Counted from the first letter of the stretch, positions 44,004 through 57,001 are shown. The stretch: 64,000 bases of DNA from Bombyx mori (GCF_030269925.1 NC_085116.1:7440001-7504000), one strand, 5' to 3'. Numbers and translations are program-made. The notes: generated by a model not told the origin, from the letters alone.

Positions 44004-45541
44004 TATTTTATGTCCAGATTAGAATTTAGTTTTTTGACATGCGGCGATTTAAACTTGACACACTAAATTGGTTCTAATGTCGGATAGATAGTTATATAAA
44101 CAACTATGACAAACAAGAGTTTTTTAAATAATTGTATGTACTATAAATTTATTTTTGTGTACGTAGTGTGTATGTTTGTGTAATCTTAAAACTCTACAAT
44201 ATAATACGTTAAACGGCGGATAGAAAATTTAAAAAACAACACTAGTAATTATTTTACTGCGCGTTTTACAAAAACATCAAATCCGTCCTTGCTTCTCATT
44301 TCGGGATACATGCGCGATGATTTATAGTAATAAATAAAACTATCCCACAATAAATCAAGTCAAACTTTTAATATAAGCGCGTAACAAGCTAGGAACATAA
44401 AATATACTAGTCATCACCGAGCCCGAAGCGAGCGAGCGATCCATTTTCGACCAAATTTTCCATGTTATAAATATTGCAATATTCAATATTATGTAAAATG
44501 TCAGCTTAGTATTCAACGAGTAAATCTTAAAACTTAAATATAGAAAGTTTTTTTTTTTATTTTTAAAATTTTTGAACTATAAAAAATAACTTAAAGCTAA
44601 TTCATTCTCAACGTTAATTACATCTGTAATAAAATCAACTATTCAATGTTCATACAAAATATACTTAATGGCTACAAGCGTTTAAATGAATAATATCTAA
44701 ATTATTAAAAAAAAATTTGGGCTTGATTTTATCATTGTCCTAGAGAACGATAAATGTCTGTAGTAAAGTTAAGGTTACAAATCCGCTATCCAACGTGGCT
44801 ATGTGGCTATGTATATATATAATGACTGCAATAAGATTATATCCTAACCAACTTTATCAGGATTTTGCTTGAGCCCATACAATATTACCAGTACAAACGT
44901 AAACAACACATACCATAAATAACTTTTAAGTCGCACTCAAATTCGACCCTTCAATGGTGCCAACTAGAAACAGGATGAGGGCTTGAAAACCCGAGGACCG
45001 GACTTAAACTTAATGCCGCTCCTGGGCACCGGAAAAAAATCCGCCCCAATACTGGAATTATACCTAAGCTTATAGTTTATATATATTATTTAAAAAAATT
45101 AATATAACTATTTTATTGTGGAAACTTTATCATAATAATATGTCATATATTCCAAAAACATAAAGAATTTTTTTTTCTTCTAACAATTATAAATTTTGAT
45201 TAAGGGTGACTCATAAATATATTACATAAAAAAACTAATTATATTTCTTTAATTACAAAAAATAGAAAAATCGATTATTATTTTAAATCTCCAAGGAAAT
45301 AAATTGATTAAATCATTTTGATTATGAATTTTTACCAAAAGTGCCAGAATTATTATACAATTCACAAATAATAGATGAATTGAATTTCTTGAATTAGCAA
45401 TTAAAAAGAACATTATTAATTATTAGAATTAATTAATTACATTGAGCAATCTTGACAAGAATTAAAAAAAAATTACTTTCAAAATTTTGCCGCCCTACTA
45501 AATTTGCCGCCCTGCGCACTTACCAAGACTGCCCCTAGTGT
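44004..45541. other. AT-rich, no gene seen
   Basis: A GC-richer patch is at 44940-45060 and a short GCCGCCCT-containing repeat at 45488-45535, both unassigned. Confidence 0.4.
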
Positions 45542-45548
45542 AAATCCA

Positions 45549-45550
<2 letters not shown>

Positions 45551-45620
<70 letters not shown>

Positions 45621-45979
45621 CCTACCTAAGCTGATAGTCCTAGCGGCTATTTCAGCGTAACCCTAACTTTAGTAGGTGAGCTCACGGGGCTCAAACCTGA
45701 CGATGTTGCTAACACGAACCCTAGCAAGAGTCGTGCTTCGCAGAATCTACCACCGGATCGGAAACGCGACCCACTGAGAAGATCCGGCGAGAAACTCAGT
45801 GGGCTGTGTCTGAGAGTTAATTTACTCGTCGAGCCCTTCGTCGCAAGCGACGGGTTCGACGAGAACGGTGACCGGTGCTTGAAGTACCTAAAAGCACCGT
45901 TAGTGGATCAGGAGGATCCGAGATGACGTGTTTAGGGCGACGTCGACTGCTTTCCATTCTGTCCGCAGGATCGGGAATG
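45551..45979 (-). repeat. Jockey-type LINE 3' end with 70-base poly(T), 9-bp duplication
   Basis: T at every base from 45551 to 45620 is the poly(A) of a minus-strand insertion. Next comes the UTR (CTACCACCGGATCGGAAACG on +, then GCGAGAAACTCAGTGGGCTG) and the end of ORF2 (minus: MESSRRRPKHVISDPPDPL). AAATCCACC is present at 45542-45550 and 45980-45988. It is 5'-truncated and recent-looking. Confidence 0.8.
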
Positions 45980-46149
45980 AAATCCACCACTGTAAAACCC
46001 TCTCTATAACACTGCTGAGGACGCAGTTACGCTCTTATTAGGTAAAAGGATATTAACGATTATAATATGTTCGGTTATTTATCTGAGGATGCGGATATGT
46101 GACCACAATATCCTCGAGCTACTGCTACACTTTCCGCATCATTTGACTG

Positions 46150-46225
46150 GTGCTTGTGCATATTGTGAACGCACACGCGTAGCCACCACCATCAAGTATA
46201 TATCTGCCGCGAAAACGGCATTTTC
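46150..46225 (+). repeat. Old Bm1-like fragment
   Basis: GCACACGCGTAGCCACCACC, then ATATATCTGCCGCGAAAACG, mimics Bm1 GTCCGCACGGGTAGGTACC / ATTTCTGCCGTGAAGC. It explains part of the frame 46089-46307. Confidence 0.35.
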
Positions 46226-46334
46226 ATTATCGTGGTCATGGGATCCGGCAACTGCTCAAGGTCAGATGGATGATGAACTTCCTCTTAATACAAAAGTAAT
46301 TATATAAATCATCCTATTTTTCCCTACGTATTCG

Positions 46335-46505
46335 CTGGTAGCTGAAGGGGCTATTCCAACAACGCGCCGACCGGTAGGTAAGCTCACGACCCCCACCTGA
46401 CAGAAATTGTTAACACTAAACCTTAGCAAGAGCAGTGCTTCGCAGAATCTATCACCGGATCGAGTCGCAACCCACTGAGATGATCCGGCGAGAAACTCAT
46501 TCACG
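46335..46505 (-). repeat. Jockey-type LINE 3' end, decayed
   Basis: GTAGGTAAGCTCACGACCCC, then GAATCTATCACCGGATCGAG and GATCCGGCGAGAAACTCA, match 45650-45800. Confidence 0.6.
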
Positions 46506-46779
46506 TAGTAGTCTGGTTTCTAAGGTATTTGAATAAATTTTAACAGTGCAAGAATCATTCATTAAAGCAAAATTAGGGATACAAATCTATTAAATAAAAG
46601 ACTAATTAAATCTATATTACTTCCAAAAGTTTTAAAAACATAAGATAATTTTTAAAGTCATATCTTGTCATGATTAATTACTAAGAGACTAAATTTTGTC
46701 AATTCTAAATAAACTATAACATACTTTTATTTTTTAGGAAGAAAATTGTTATATACCTACTTATATATTTCCCTTCCGT

Positions 46780-46945
46780 TCAGATGAGACCTGACCTTTG
46801 AAGAACTACTGCGTCGCTGGAACTCTCTGCCTGATCTCGAATTTACGAGGACTTTGATGTATTTCGAACACGACACGAAAGCAATCCGGTCAAGATTAGT
46901 GTTAGACCCTAACCCACATATTTTATATATGTAAAATAAACCTAG
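46780..46945 (+). pseudogene. LINE ORF2 C-terminal scrap
   Basis: The + frame gives LRRWNSLPDLEFTRTLMYFE, then TKAIRSRLVLDPNPH. WNSLP..........F is the usual LINE C-terminal motif. AATAAA follows near 46935. Confidence 0.35.
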
Positions 46946-47654
46946 TTTCTAAAACACATTTTCATTAATACTGACTTTATTATTTCACAATCATAAGGGC
47001 AGCATCGTTGTATGCGACTCGAGAATGGTTGTGGAAATATAAACATTGAATATATGTCAAATTTTTGATCTACAAATATTTTGATATGGAATTTCGATTG
47101 TTAGTCCTCTTAAAGTATATTGACCAATTCTGTCAAGTATTTTAGGTTCCACTGATAAAAGGTATAAGAATATATGTATTATTGTAAGAAACTAACTTGT
47201 TACGAGCGATCTACACAAGAACTGGCACTCCGAAACGAAAACAACACAAATAAAACTAAAACATCACCATACGATACATTGTTATTGGTTTGACTTTCAG
47301 ATTTTATGGGAGATGTTTTAAATTCAATACGTAGATCAGTACAACAGTACACAACAAATATACGTATGCTCAAACCGATAATAAAAACCATTCATCTTAT
47401 AGATCGCCGAGTAAATTACGAACTGCTTTATGATTTTAGATTCAGTGAGCTGGCCAATCGTTTTTTTCCTGGTCGTAAATTGAATTTTAGTAGGAATTAC
47501 AAACAATCTTCTTAAAATGTGAAGTTTTTTCACGCAAATTTCCACTTAAAGCCTAAATATTTCTTAAATGAAGCTTAATTTAAATTCTATTATAAGTAAA
47601 CCATTATTACTAATGACACCAACCCATAGGTCATATATTATATTATAAAATACT
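46946..47654. other. AT-rich; 69-codon frame at 47306-47515 not supported
   Basis: The frame follows an acceptor-like TTTGACTTTCAG and is open on both strands, but no domain or partner exon was found. Confidence 0.25.
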
Positions 47655-47945
47655 TAGTCTGGCCATAAATACTGTTACAATTAAAAATAAACAAAATATT
47701 ACATTTGAATTTGGAATCTGTAATTTTTATATGATTGCTCACTGAGTTTTCTCATTTTAGCACCAATACATTGTACAATATTTTGCGATATTAAAATGGA
47801 GTGGGGTGATAAAGAGAACCGAATCGCTGTGATTGCATTACACAAAGTAGGTATGGAGCCAAATGCAATTTGTAAAACTCTCCATACGCTTGGTATTAGT
47901 AAAATGTTTGTGTACCGGACTAAGTATAAACAAAGTAACAAACTT
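47655..47945 (+). pseudogene. maT/mariner-type element: left end and transposase N-terminus
   Basis: The end AGTCTGGCCATAAATACTG is followed by about 120 bases and then ATG at 47793, reading MEWGDKENRIAVIALHKVGM, then PNAICKTLHTLGISKMFVYR. This is a helix-turn-helix N-terminus of maT-like transposases. It stops soon after, and the catalytic domain is absent. Confidence 0.6.
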
Positions 47946-48135
47946 ATAATTTTAATCTAATAGCAACAGTAATAGTAAATTTTCTGATTAATTTCGTATG
48001 CTTTAATTTATGAAGTTGAAATAATATTATGGGGATTAGCTCAAACAGTTAGCTATCATATACATATTCCAATCACACCATTCATGTTTGCATGCAAAAA
48101 GTTTTTGCTTTCTACAAAGGCGTTTTATATATCTA

Positions 48136-48348
48136 CTAGCGACCCGCCCTCGCTTCGCTTCGGAAACTGTAATTTATTATTGATTTCTCCACTATTTAAT
48201 GGATGCTACTATACATATAAACCTTCCTCTTCAATCACTCTATCTATTAAAAAAACCGCATCAAAATCCGTTGCGTAGTTTTAAATATTTAAGCATACAT
48301 AGGGATATAGGGACAGAGAAAGAGATTTTGTTTTATATTATGTAGTGA
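48136..48348 (-). mobile_element. Non-autonomous Helitron-like element, 213 bp
   Basis: Same ends and body as 43790-44003, with a few substitutions and a one-base A-run difference. Flanked by A and T. Confidence 0.6.
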
Positions 48349-50053
48349 TTGTGAATCAATTACATAAGGCAAGAGTAAAGTTTACCAATTAAAGAAATAA
48401 ACTAAAATGCTTTGCTTGACATCGATACCATGCCTCAAATATGATATTTAAATTACAATACAAAAATATGAAACTTTAATACTTGTACTTCCAAACTCGT
48501 TAAATACTTTTTGTACAATTTTTGTGACTGCTCTGATTACTTATTTATTTAAGGATTACCGACAGGGTTTACAGTAAGACATAAAATAACATTGACATGT
48601 ATAGAGCAATTGATAACTGCAACTCTAATTAGAGGCAATCACAGCATGCATTACATTAATATATCAATAGAAATTTAACAATACTATTAATAATAATAAT
48701 AAATTAAAAACAAAAGAAAGGCAACAAGGACAGTAATACCCGAGTACTCAGACCAAGGCTGAGGCTGAGGTTCAACAACAACTTTTTATAATTTTGTTCC
48801 TGAATATTGGAAGGGAATCGCCAAATATGTCAAGGTTTTTAGCTTTTCTGACTAGATTATTGTAAAGGTTAGTTAGACGAGGAGTAGGTGAGTGCTTGCC
48901 TAGATTGGTTCTGCTAAAGCGGTATTAAATAACAAATATTAATAAAAAATACTGAAGTCCACAGTATTAAAGCCTTAGTACCAAGTAAATAAAACGTAGA
49001 TTAATGAGCATGTAGTAGTAGCTTCTTATCTACACAAGCACATCAACTAATCAATTGATACAAATCACGCAAGCGCACGCCCTCAACGTAAATAACTAAT
49101 TACTTCTGAATTAAGTAAAACGCTTTGTTCTGTTCTTTCATTAAGTGCAATAAATTACAGGATTGTTAAATAAAACAATAGTGGCACTATAAGATAAATA
49201 CATGAGATAAAATGTGTAAAAAATATACATACATTTAAACATTTTTTTTTATAATTTTAACATACCATTTTAAAGACCACTTCTAAAGTAATACTACCTT
49301 TTTATTAAATTTTTTTTACAAAAGAACGCAACACAGAGAAACATATTTATTAAAAACGAACTTAACATTATTATATACCAACTAGCACATGCATGAGTTT
49401 CCAGTTAGAAAAAGGATCACCCAAATACATGATTGATAGAGATTCCAATTGAACGATGACCCAAAAATCGCCGATTCCAACATAAATGTGGGCTAACTTT
49501 AAATGAAGTGACAACGCAATATCGTGAGTATTATTTGTCATGTCTGAAAACTAATAACATACATACAAATGAAAACATATTTTCACCTAGTTAGGTATGC
49601 ATTACAGAATTATAATTATTGATCCTCAACAACGAAGACACCAAAATAAAACTTGTAATATAATTTTAGAAGATGATACAGTCTAGCTCATCTTGATGCT
49701 TTTTGCTGTTCCAATTTCGAAAGTACAATAACAAACTCTAATAGCATAAGTTTCCCTATCATCGGAAAATTTTTGAAGTAAAAGAATATAGATATATGTA
49801 CTCCTTAACAAGTTTTGTATTATTATCCAATTTTAGGAGTTTTATCTCGTTATTTATATTAGTATAGTATAATTATTAGTATAGTAGTATAATTTTAAAT
49901 ATAGCAACACAGGACGTCTTAATAGACGCAGATTTCATACATAGTCATGTAAATAATTTTCGGTAAAAATAAATATTATATTTCACATTACAGTGAAGTT
50001 TTCTAATTTATTTTAGTATCAAACATTTTTAACGACCGTTATCTTTGTACCAG
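48349..50053. other. AT-rich, no gene seen
   Basis: Nothing recognised over about 1.7 kb. Confidence 0.4.
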
Positions 50054-50233
50054 GATATTGATGACAATGTTGATGACGGTGACGGTTCCTCTGAGTTATG
50101 GTTACACAAGGTCAGCCGAGGGCCAAACGACCGCCCGCTAATGGAAATGGAAGGTAGCGGTCGTATTGACAATGACGGCTTCAATTTTTCTGCATTAAAT
50201 TGTAGTAACCGAGCGCCAAATGCTAATTTATGA
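50054..50233 (+). other. Possible terminal exon, 59 codons
   Basis: An acceptor-like TATCTTTGTACCAG precedes an acidic frame, DIDDNVDDGDGSSELWLHK, then RPLMEMEGSGRIDND, ending at TGA 50231-50233. The base composition is richer in G+C than the flanks. The opposite strand is also open (50029-50253). No partner exon, domain or AATAAA signal was identified. Confidence 0.25.
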
Positions 50234-50748
50234 AAGGTTTTGCTCCAAAACAAACATGAAGTCCAATTGCTGGTGAGATATGCAAATTATAATTCCGCAA
50301 AAATATTAGTTTGCGTTAACTAGCAAGAGAGGAAATATTGTCAAAGATTCTAAAGAGCAGTGGTTCTCAACAGAACCCGGAAGTACTGTATTCTACCACT
50401 TTACCGGTTACTACCTACTGTAAGTAACAAAAGGGCTGTATTCTAAAAATGTAGGTTAAACCCCGAGTGGAGTAATGCACTCACCTCTAGACCGAGACTC
50501 CAAAATCCTTCTGATACAAGCTGCTCGAATCACTAGGGATTCCCTTAGCCTAATTGAAACCGTTGGGGCTGCAAATCTTTAGATATCTTTGCATGCCTAA
50601 TCTTAAGTTGGAAGAGGCGATCTCCGACAGACAATTTGGGATATTATCTTGCCTTTGCCTTTTTCAATCGCAACACTCGTCCCCTGGAAACTGTTATAAA
50701 GTGTATAGTGCTTTTAGACAATTAAACGGTCCCGTAACAATCTTTAAG

Positions 50749-51174
50749 ACATCGTCACCTAAAGGATACATATACGAGGCCTTGTGCATTCGTATCAATC
50801 GATGCGACTGTGCCGGCTTAACAAATGTTCACAATTGACTTCCACAGTGAAGGAATAATATCGTCTAATAAAAACCGAACACGTAATATTCTAATTTGCA
50901 TAATCACTGGTGGTAAAACGTCTTGTGAGTCCGCACGGGTAGGCGCCACTACCCTGCCAATTCCTGTCGTAGATCAGTAATTCGTTTCGATTTGAAGGGT
51001 TGGGTAGCCGTTGTAACTATACTGAAAATACAGGAATTCTTGGAAATACATGGAACACATGTCTCAAAGTGGGTGGCGCCATTTACATAGTAGGTATCTA
51101 TGACCTCCGGTAACCAGTTAGCACCAGGTTGGTCATGAGCTAGACCACCAATCTATGCAATAAATAAATAAAAC
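50749..51174 (+). repeat. Full-length, diverged Bm1 SINE
   Basis: ATCGTCACCTAAAGGAT head, GTTCACAATTGACTTCCACAG, CTGGTGGTAAAACGTCTTGTG and a tail AATAAATAAATAAAA. A further short Bm1-like tail (TATAAGCAATAAAAAAAAT) lies at 51185-51230. Confidence 0.7.
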
Positions 51175-51230
51175 AACTTAGCTGAAGCCGCTCCACCAAT
51201 CCTCCTAAGCGTATAAGCAATAAAAAAAAT

Positions 51231-51884
51231 TAAAGATATTAGACCAACTTGACTATGGACCCAGGATCTTGCCTTGCTGGTGTGGATAGGTATTGAATAC
51301 CACTGCTAGGTTTGTATGGATAGCAGGATAAAAACAAAATGAAAACAAACAACTTTTTATGTATATTTCATGAGAAAACCAAATCATAATGATTGAATGA
51401 TTAAAGATGATATTGTTATTACCCGTCTTGTACTCAATACATTATAATTAATGTCATGGAACAGCAACCCAAATACCTTTTTCGATAATGGATCAATGAT
51501 ATTATTCAGATAAGGGGAAACATTCTCTTTTTAGGAAATATCTTATTTATACCTGTTATGTGAAAAACAATCTTAAAGTGTATCTTCTTTAACAATATTT
51601 CGATAAGTCTTATATATTTTGTGTTACCACTTTGTGTAAGCTCACAAATCAACAAACAGCTTAAATTTGTTTAAGTATTATCTATTCTATTCATTTAACT
51701 TTATGTATCTATCATACCTGTTCAGCAAATAATCCACTTAACGAACAAATAACTTTATTATTATTGAAATTCACCTCGTGGTGGTGGTCTGGTGGTTAGT
51801 AGAGTTGTACCATGATCCAGGATCGCTTTTCCGTTATCACATTCTTATTTAAAAAAAAATAGCATTAAGGATTGGCATACTTGT
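51231..51884. other. AT-rich, no gene seen
   Basis: Includes GTGGTGGTCTGGTGGTTAG near 51780, possibly a SINE-like scrap. 52391-52868 and 53094-53628 are also unassigned, the latter with a GC-rich patch at 53455-53590. Confidence 0.3.
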
Positions 51885-52390
51885 TCTTGTCCCGTGCTTG
51901 TGTCCGTTTACCCTCTCCAGTCCCCTCTACAATCCCGTTTTTACAGGTTAGCTGTCAGAGCTCCGTGGTTCCTGAGGAACGTCGACTTACACGACGACCT
52001 GGGCCTCGAATCGATCCAAAAACACATAAAGTCGGCGTCGGAACGCTACTTCGATAAGGCAATGCGTCATGATAATCCCTTTTTCGTTGCCGCCACTGAC
52101 TACTCCTCGAATCCTGATCACGCAGGAGCCAGTCGCCGTCGACGCCCTAGGCACGTCTTTGCGGATCCATTAGATCCAACTACTCTTGCATTAGACGCCT
52201 TCAGCTCTAACACTAAGAGCAGACTTAGGGACCTCGGTAATAGTACTCGTCGAACCCGGCAAAGAGTTCGACGCGGAATCTAACCTACGGATCAGACCGC
52301 TGTCGCCGGATCTTCTCAGCGGGTCGCAATTACAATTCGGTATTAGATTCACTCCCGAAGTAGCTGCTCTTGAGATGTTAAGTCTCCTTT
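51885..52390 (+). pseudogene. Jockey-type LINE ORF2 C-terminus and 3' UTR
   Basis: The frame 51894-52283 has LQSRFYRLAVRAPWFLRNVD, LHDDLGLESIQKHIKSASER, YFDKAMRHDN and ends TRQRVRRGI-stop. It is about 129 codons and intact, with the Jockey APWF.RN..LH.DL signature. The 3' UTR contains GCCGGATCTTCTCAGCGGG. The 5' end is truncated and the poly(A) is lost. Confidence 0.75.
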
Positions 52391-52868
52391 GTGGTCATAA
52401 CAACGTGTCCGTCTGTTCGTGTGGTTTTCCGCTACCTTTAACATAAAATTAAATTATAAGTTGGGGACCCTGTGCAACTCTACACTGAAGGTCACTGTAA
52501 TATACTGGTACTCAAATTTCAATTCACGGACATTGTATTAAACTAAACATCAATAAATAATCTAAATTTTATTGAATGATTCCCTACAAATATAAACATG
52601 AATCACTCCATACGAATTCTTTCAAAGTGGAGCTCAATCGTTTCTCATGAGCAAGATGGAATATTTCGCAAGAAACTTCTTCCCGTATTACAGGCAATAA
52701 AATTTTATAGCATTGCATTTCTCTGTAGTTCATTTATTACTGGTTCATTCTTCACGTACATTCGCTGTGACTCTTGCTCACTATAGTATCCCGTGACATC
52801 GTTGCTTACGTCACTATAACAGAAATAGTTTTTTTCTTTTTTAATAATTATTCTTATAATGAATTTTT

Positions 52869-53093
52869 ACTGGTGGTAGGACCTCTTGTGAGTCCGCACG
52901 GGTTAGTACCACCTTCCTGCCTATTTCTGCCTTGAAGCAGTAATGCGTTTCGGTTTGAAGGGTGGGGCAGCCGTTGTAACTACTAAGTAAGACCTTAGAA
53001 CTTCTATCTCAAGGTGCGTTTATGAGCTCCAGTAACCACTTAACACCAGGTGGGCTATGAGCTCGTCCACTCATCTAAGCAACAAAAAAAAAA
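52869..53093 (+). repeat. Bm1 SINE, 5'-truncated
   Basis: ACTGGTGGTAGGACC to AAGCAACAAAAAAAAAA. A small deletion removes the GTGGCGCATTTACGTTGTAG region. Confidence 0.85.
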
Positions 53094-53628
53094 TGAAAAT
53101 AAAGATTTGCTCTTTGAATCGTTAACAAAAAAACAAATATATCGGAGATTAATATTTTCTAGAAAATTAATTAGCTTCGCACATTATAAATGTCCTCAGT
53201 GTGGAGGAAAGTCACATGTGGTCACGATCCCCAGCAGTGAGGGAGCGATGAAGAATAAGAAGTGCACTACTACGCTGTTGATATATTCAGCGAAACATTT
53301 ACTTATAATTTATTGTGAGTCCGCACGACTAATATGTATCACTACTGCCTATTTGTCTTGCGAAACTGTTTTGCAGTCGCTATTCCGATTCGGTGCTAAA
53401 TGCACTCTCAAAAAAGCTACCCTTGAATGTTAAACGCTCAGGTAGTTATTAGCAAGCCCTCCCCTCCCAGGTGAGCCCCCGATATCGGCCCACACTTCTT
53501 AAGGAAGCCTTTGGGTCAACTGCAAACCTACCATCCCAAAAAAATGCATCCCAGGCCTATTAGTGAACCTGGGTTCTGACCTTGGGCTAGATCGGATGTT
53601 TAAAGGAAAATGCAGTGAAGTCGTTTTG

Positions 53629-53876
53629 TTTTTTTTTTACTTAGATGGGTGGACGGACTATCTCACAGCCCACCTGCTGTTAAGTAGTTACTGGAGCCCA
53701 TAGTCATCTACAATGTAAATACGCCACCCACCTTGAGATATAAATTCTAAGGTCTCAAGTATAGTTACAACGGCTGCCCCACCCTTTAAACCGAAACGCA
53801 TTACTGCTTCACGGCAGAAATATATAAGGTGATGGTACCTACCCGCGCAGACTCACAAGAGGTCCTGCCACCAGTA
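53629..53876 (-). repeat. Bm1 SINE, 5'-truncated
   Basis: Poly(T) to CCTGCCACCAGTA, the common truncation point. Confidence 0.85.
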
Positions 53877-53929
53877 AGTTTAATGGGTTGGGGCCCTAAA
53901 TACCACGGAATCTAAATACTATACTTGGG

Positions 53930-54045
53930 CCCGCGCTCCGCTCCAAATATCTGCGAACCGTTCAGTGCCACATAAGACGCGCGCAGGGGGCGCGAAGATC
54001 ACGTAGGAGGTTCGGCCCCCGGCCCATGAAAAAGAAGTCCTGATT
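53930..54045 (+). repeat. GC-rich LINE-like 3' tail
   Basis: GGGCCCGCGCTCCGCTCC ... GTAGGAGGTTCGGCCCCCGG then CCCATGAAAAAG, as at 3885-3975. Confidence 0.55.
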
Positions 54046-54989
54046 GATGGTTAAATAAATCTGATTTTTTGATAATTACGTAATTTCAATGCATTAATAT
54101 GATTAGTACCTAAATTAAATAATAAACACGATCCATGAAAAATGAAATCGAATAACTATTGAATAAAACAATATTGTTGAAGTTTAAATTGAATGCTTCA
54201 CTCAAATTGATAAAGTTCTTTGATAAATGTGTGATATTACTCATGTAATACTATACATCAGTATCATTAGAATTTTATTTCGCCTCAGAAATCTCACTGC
54301 GGGACTGAACACACGGGACCTTGTGGAATATTCATTCCAGCTTAAAAAACAAATTTGATCTAATCTGAAGGATGTCAAGGGGAATCCAATTCACATGCTT
54401 ACAAGTTTATGAGTTGCAAAAAAAGCGCTTAAGTCTTCCATAACTTTAAAATCTCTCTGATCCAATTCGTATATAAAACGTGACTACATTTGCATGCAAC
54501 ATTTCAAAGAAACCACATGTTGGTTTTATGTTCTAAATTGAATTGCCCCGGTTTTATTTTGGACAAAAGATTGAGATGTTAGCAAGTATTAAATAACTGA
54601 CAGCACACTAAAGAAAATGAAATATTTTTTGCAATACAACATTATCTGTCGGATATATGAGTCGTCTATTATCAAAGGTGGCAATCTGTGCATTTGGACA
54701 AAAAAATGTTATTGATATGTCAATACAGATTGATTTGAATATAATCGTCTCCTTCAATGAATACGGTTCAAAACCTGCATTAAATAAAGGTTAATACTTA
54801 ACCTGTTATTTATCTAAGATGTCGTTCAGAAGAGTTTTGTGACTGCCAATGGAATACAAAGTCAATAATTCGTTTTTCTGATTTACCAATAATTGTCCAA
54901 AAGTCACATTGCCGGCTTTGATAATAGTCGACTCATATTGTGTGTGTTTTTAACTTTTTAAATCAAATATAGGCATTGTAAATGTAAAT
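54046..54989. other. AT-rich, no gene seen
   Basis: Nothing recognised. The same holds for 55781-56265. Confidence 0.4.
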
Positions 54990-55200
54990 CTTCGACGTCA
55001 GAGATTCTTGTCAGAGTGGTTGGCTGTTGCCCATTTTAAATTGACCAGCTACTGTGATGAGGTCGTTCTAGCGAGCTGGTGACAGTCTCACGAGATCCCC
55101 TACATCAATCAGGCTCAGGAAAAGACTATTTCACAAGCTTTTGCTTCTGTCTATTATGTGACCGCAAGACTTGTATCCACATCGCTACACTGTCGACTAT
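54990..55200. repeat. Unassigned repeat-like patch
   Basis: TTCTTGTCAGAGTGGTTGGC recalls GCTCTTGTCAGAGCAGTCGTG at about 28500, a motif I associate with lepidopteran LINE UTRs. No coding assigned. Confidence 0.25.
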
Positions 55201-55206
55201 TTGCAA

Positions 55207-55646
55207 TTTTTTTTTTTATTGCTTATATGGGTGAACGACCTCACAGCCCACCTGGTGTCAAGTGGTTACTGGAGCCCATAGACATCCACAACGTAAATGC
55301 GCCACCTACCTTGAGATATAAGTTCTAAGGTCTCAAGTATAGTTACAACGGCTACCCAACCCTTCAAACCGAAACGCATTACTGCTTCACGGCAGAAATA
55401 GGCAGGGCGGTGGTACCTACCCGCGCGGACTCACAAGTGGTCCTACCACCAGTAATTACGCAGATTATAATTTTGCGGGATTCGTTTTTATTACACGATG
55501 TTATTCCTTCACCGTGGAAATCAATCGTGAACATTTGTTGAGTACGTATTTCATTAGAAAAATTGGTACCCGCCTGCGGGTTTCGAACACCGGTGCATTG
55601 CTCAACACGAATGCATCGGATGTCTTATCCGTTTGGCCACGACGAC
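55207..55646 (-). repeat. Full-length Bm1 SINE
   Basis: Poly(T), 3' domain, body and complete tRNA-like head ending GGCCACGACGAC (minus: GTCGTCGTGGCC). It is the best minus-strand copy. The frame 55514-55819 is SINE-derived. Confidence 0.85.
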
Positions 55647-55702
55647 TTCAATTTCTACATACTTTACACTTCTTCCAAGTAGATTTTTATATATTTACGG
55701 CA

Positions 55703-55780
55703 TTTTTTTTTTCTTACATGGGTGAACGAGCTCACAACCCACCTGGTGTTAAGTGGTTACTGGAGCCCATAGACATCTAC
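55703..55780 (-). repeat. Bm1 SINE, extreme 3' end only
   Basis: 78 bp from poly(T) to GCCCATAGACATCTAC. A severe 5' truncation about 55 bases from the full-length copy. Confidence 0.8.
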
Positions 55781-56265
55781 TTAGTTTTCTATTCCCAAAA
55801 TCTGAATAGCTTGTATTAGAAAAACAATAAATTTGTTCACCGTCGAGTTACAGTGAAACTTTCACATTTATCATTCGGTCCAATTAGTTAATATATAAGT
55901 TAGTGCTTTCATATTTACGCTCAACAAACTTTAACAAATCCTGAGGCACAAAAAGAAATGTTTACATATGTTAAATTCTCTCAACACGTTTGAAAAAAAT
56001 ACGTTTTTTTAAAATATAATTTTCGCATAAAGGAATACAATAACATTAAGCAAAAAAATGTAAATATTCTATACCAGAATTATCTAAGCCGCTCTTCATT
56101 AAAGGGTTCCGAAAAATGAATGTTCAAAAGTGATTACATTTCAGCCATTGTATAAGGGGTATTTTTTTTTTGTATAACTGAGTTACCCATTAAAGATTTT
56201 ACCCTGTTTTGAGTTTTATAACAACGAAAAAGCGATTAATAGATTTTATAATACAGTAATTCTCA

Positions 56266-56705
56266 GTCGTCGTGTCCTAAAGGATAAGATGTCCGGGGTA
56301 CTTATATTGAGCGATATTACTATACTGGAGTCGAAATCCAGCAGGTATGTATCCGTATTTCTAAAGAGGTGCGTACTTAAAACATGTTCACAAATAACTA
56401 CTGTGATTGAATAACATCGCGTAATAAAATTAAACCCGCAAAAAATTCTAATTTGTAGAATAACTGGTGGTAGGGCGTGTGGTGAGCCCACTCGGGTAGG
56501 CATCACAGCCCTGCCTATTTTTCTGCGAAATTATGCCTTCCGGTTTGAAAGCTATTAAACAGCTGTTAAACTATTCAATTATGACTTAGACCGCATGTCT
56601 CAAAATGGGTGTCGGCATCTACGTATTGATGTTAATATGATCCGAATACCTCTTAAACTACGTATATCGTGAGCTCATTCAACTATCTGCAGAATAAGAA
56701 TAAGA
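56266..56705 (+). repeat. Full-length, diverged Bm1 SINE
   Basis: GTCGTCGTGTCCTAAAGGAT head, ACTGGTGGTAGGGCGTGTGG, and a decayed 3' domain ending AGAATAAGAATAAGAA. Confidence 0.7.
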
Positions 56706-57001
56706 AATATCCTTACAAAACCTCCAATCTGGATTCAATCTTTCGAGCATTCAATTCAATATCATAATCACCTGAAAATTAATTCAAAGTAAAACAAATA
56801 AAGTACAGGCTTTGTATGAATCAGTCTATCTAGGCTAATGCGGAGTACTGCTGCATCTCTAGGCGATGCACACAAGCACTAGCTACTTCTAAATGACCAA
56901 ACAGAAGAGATTCGTTCAGTTTGTCGAAAATTTGAATCTTACAAGGGAGCTTCTGACTTTACGAAGAGACCTCAGTTCTCGCCATACCTTATATTAGGTA
57001 A

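Noticed and set aside
45551..45620. Poly(T) as a terminator or assembly gap filler
   Set aside because: It is flanked by a matching 9-bp duplication and the expected LINE 3' end, so it is best read as the poly(A) of a minus-strand insertion.
47306..47515. 69-codon frame after an acceptor-like site
   Set aside because: Both strands open, no domain, and the possible donor inside gives no partner exon.
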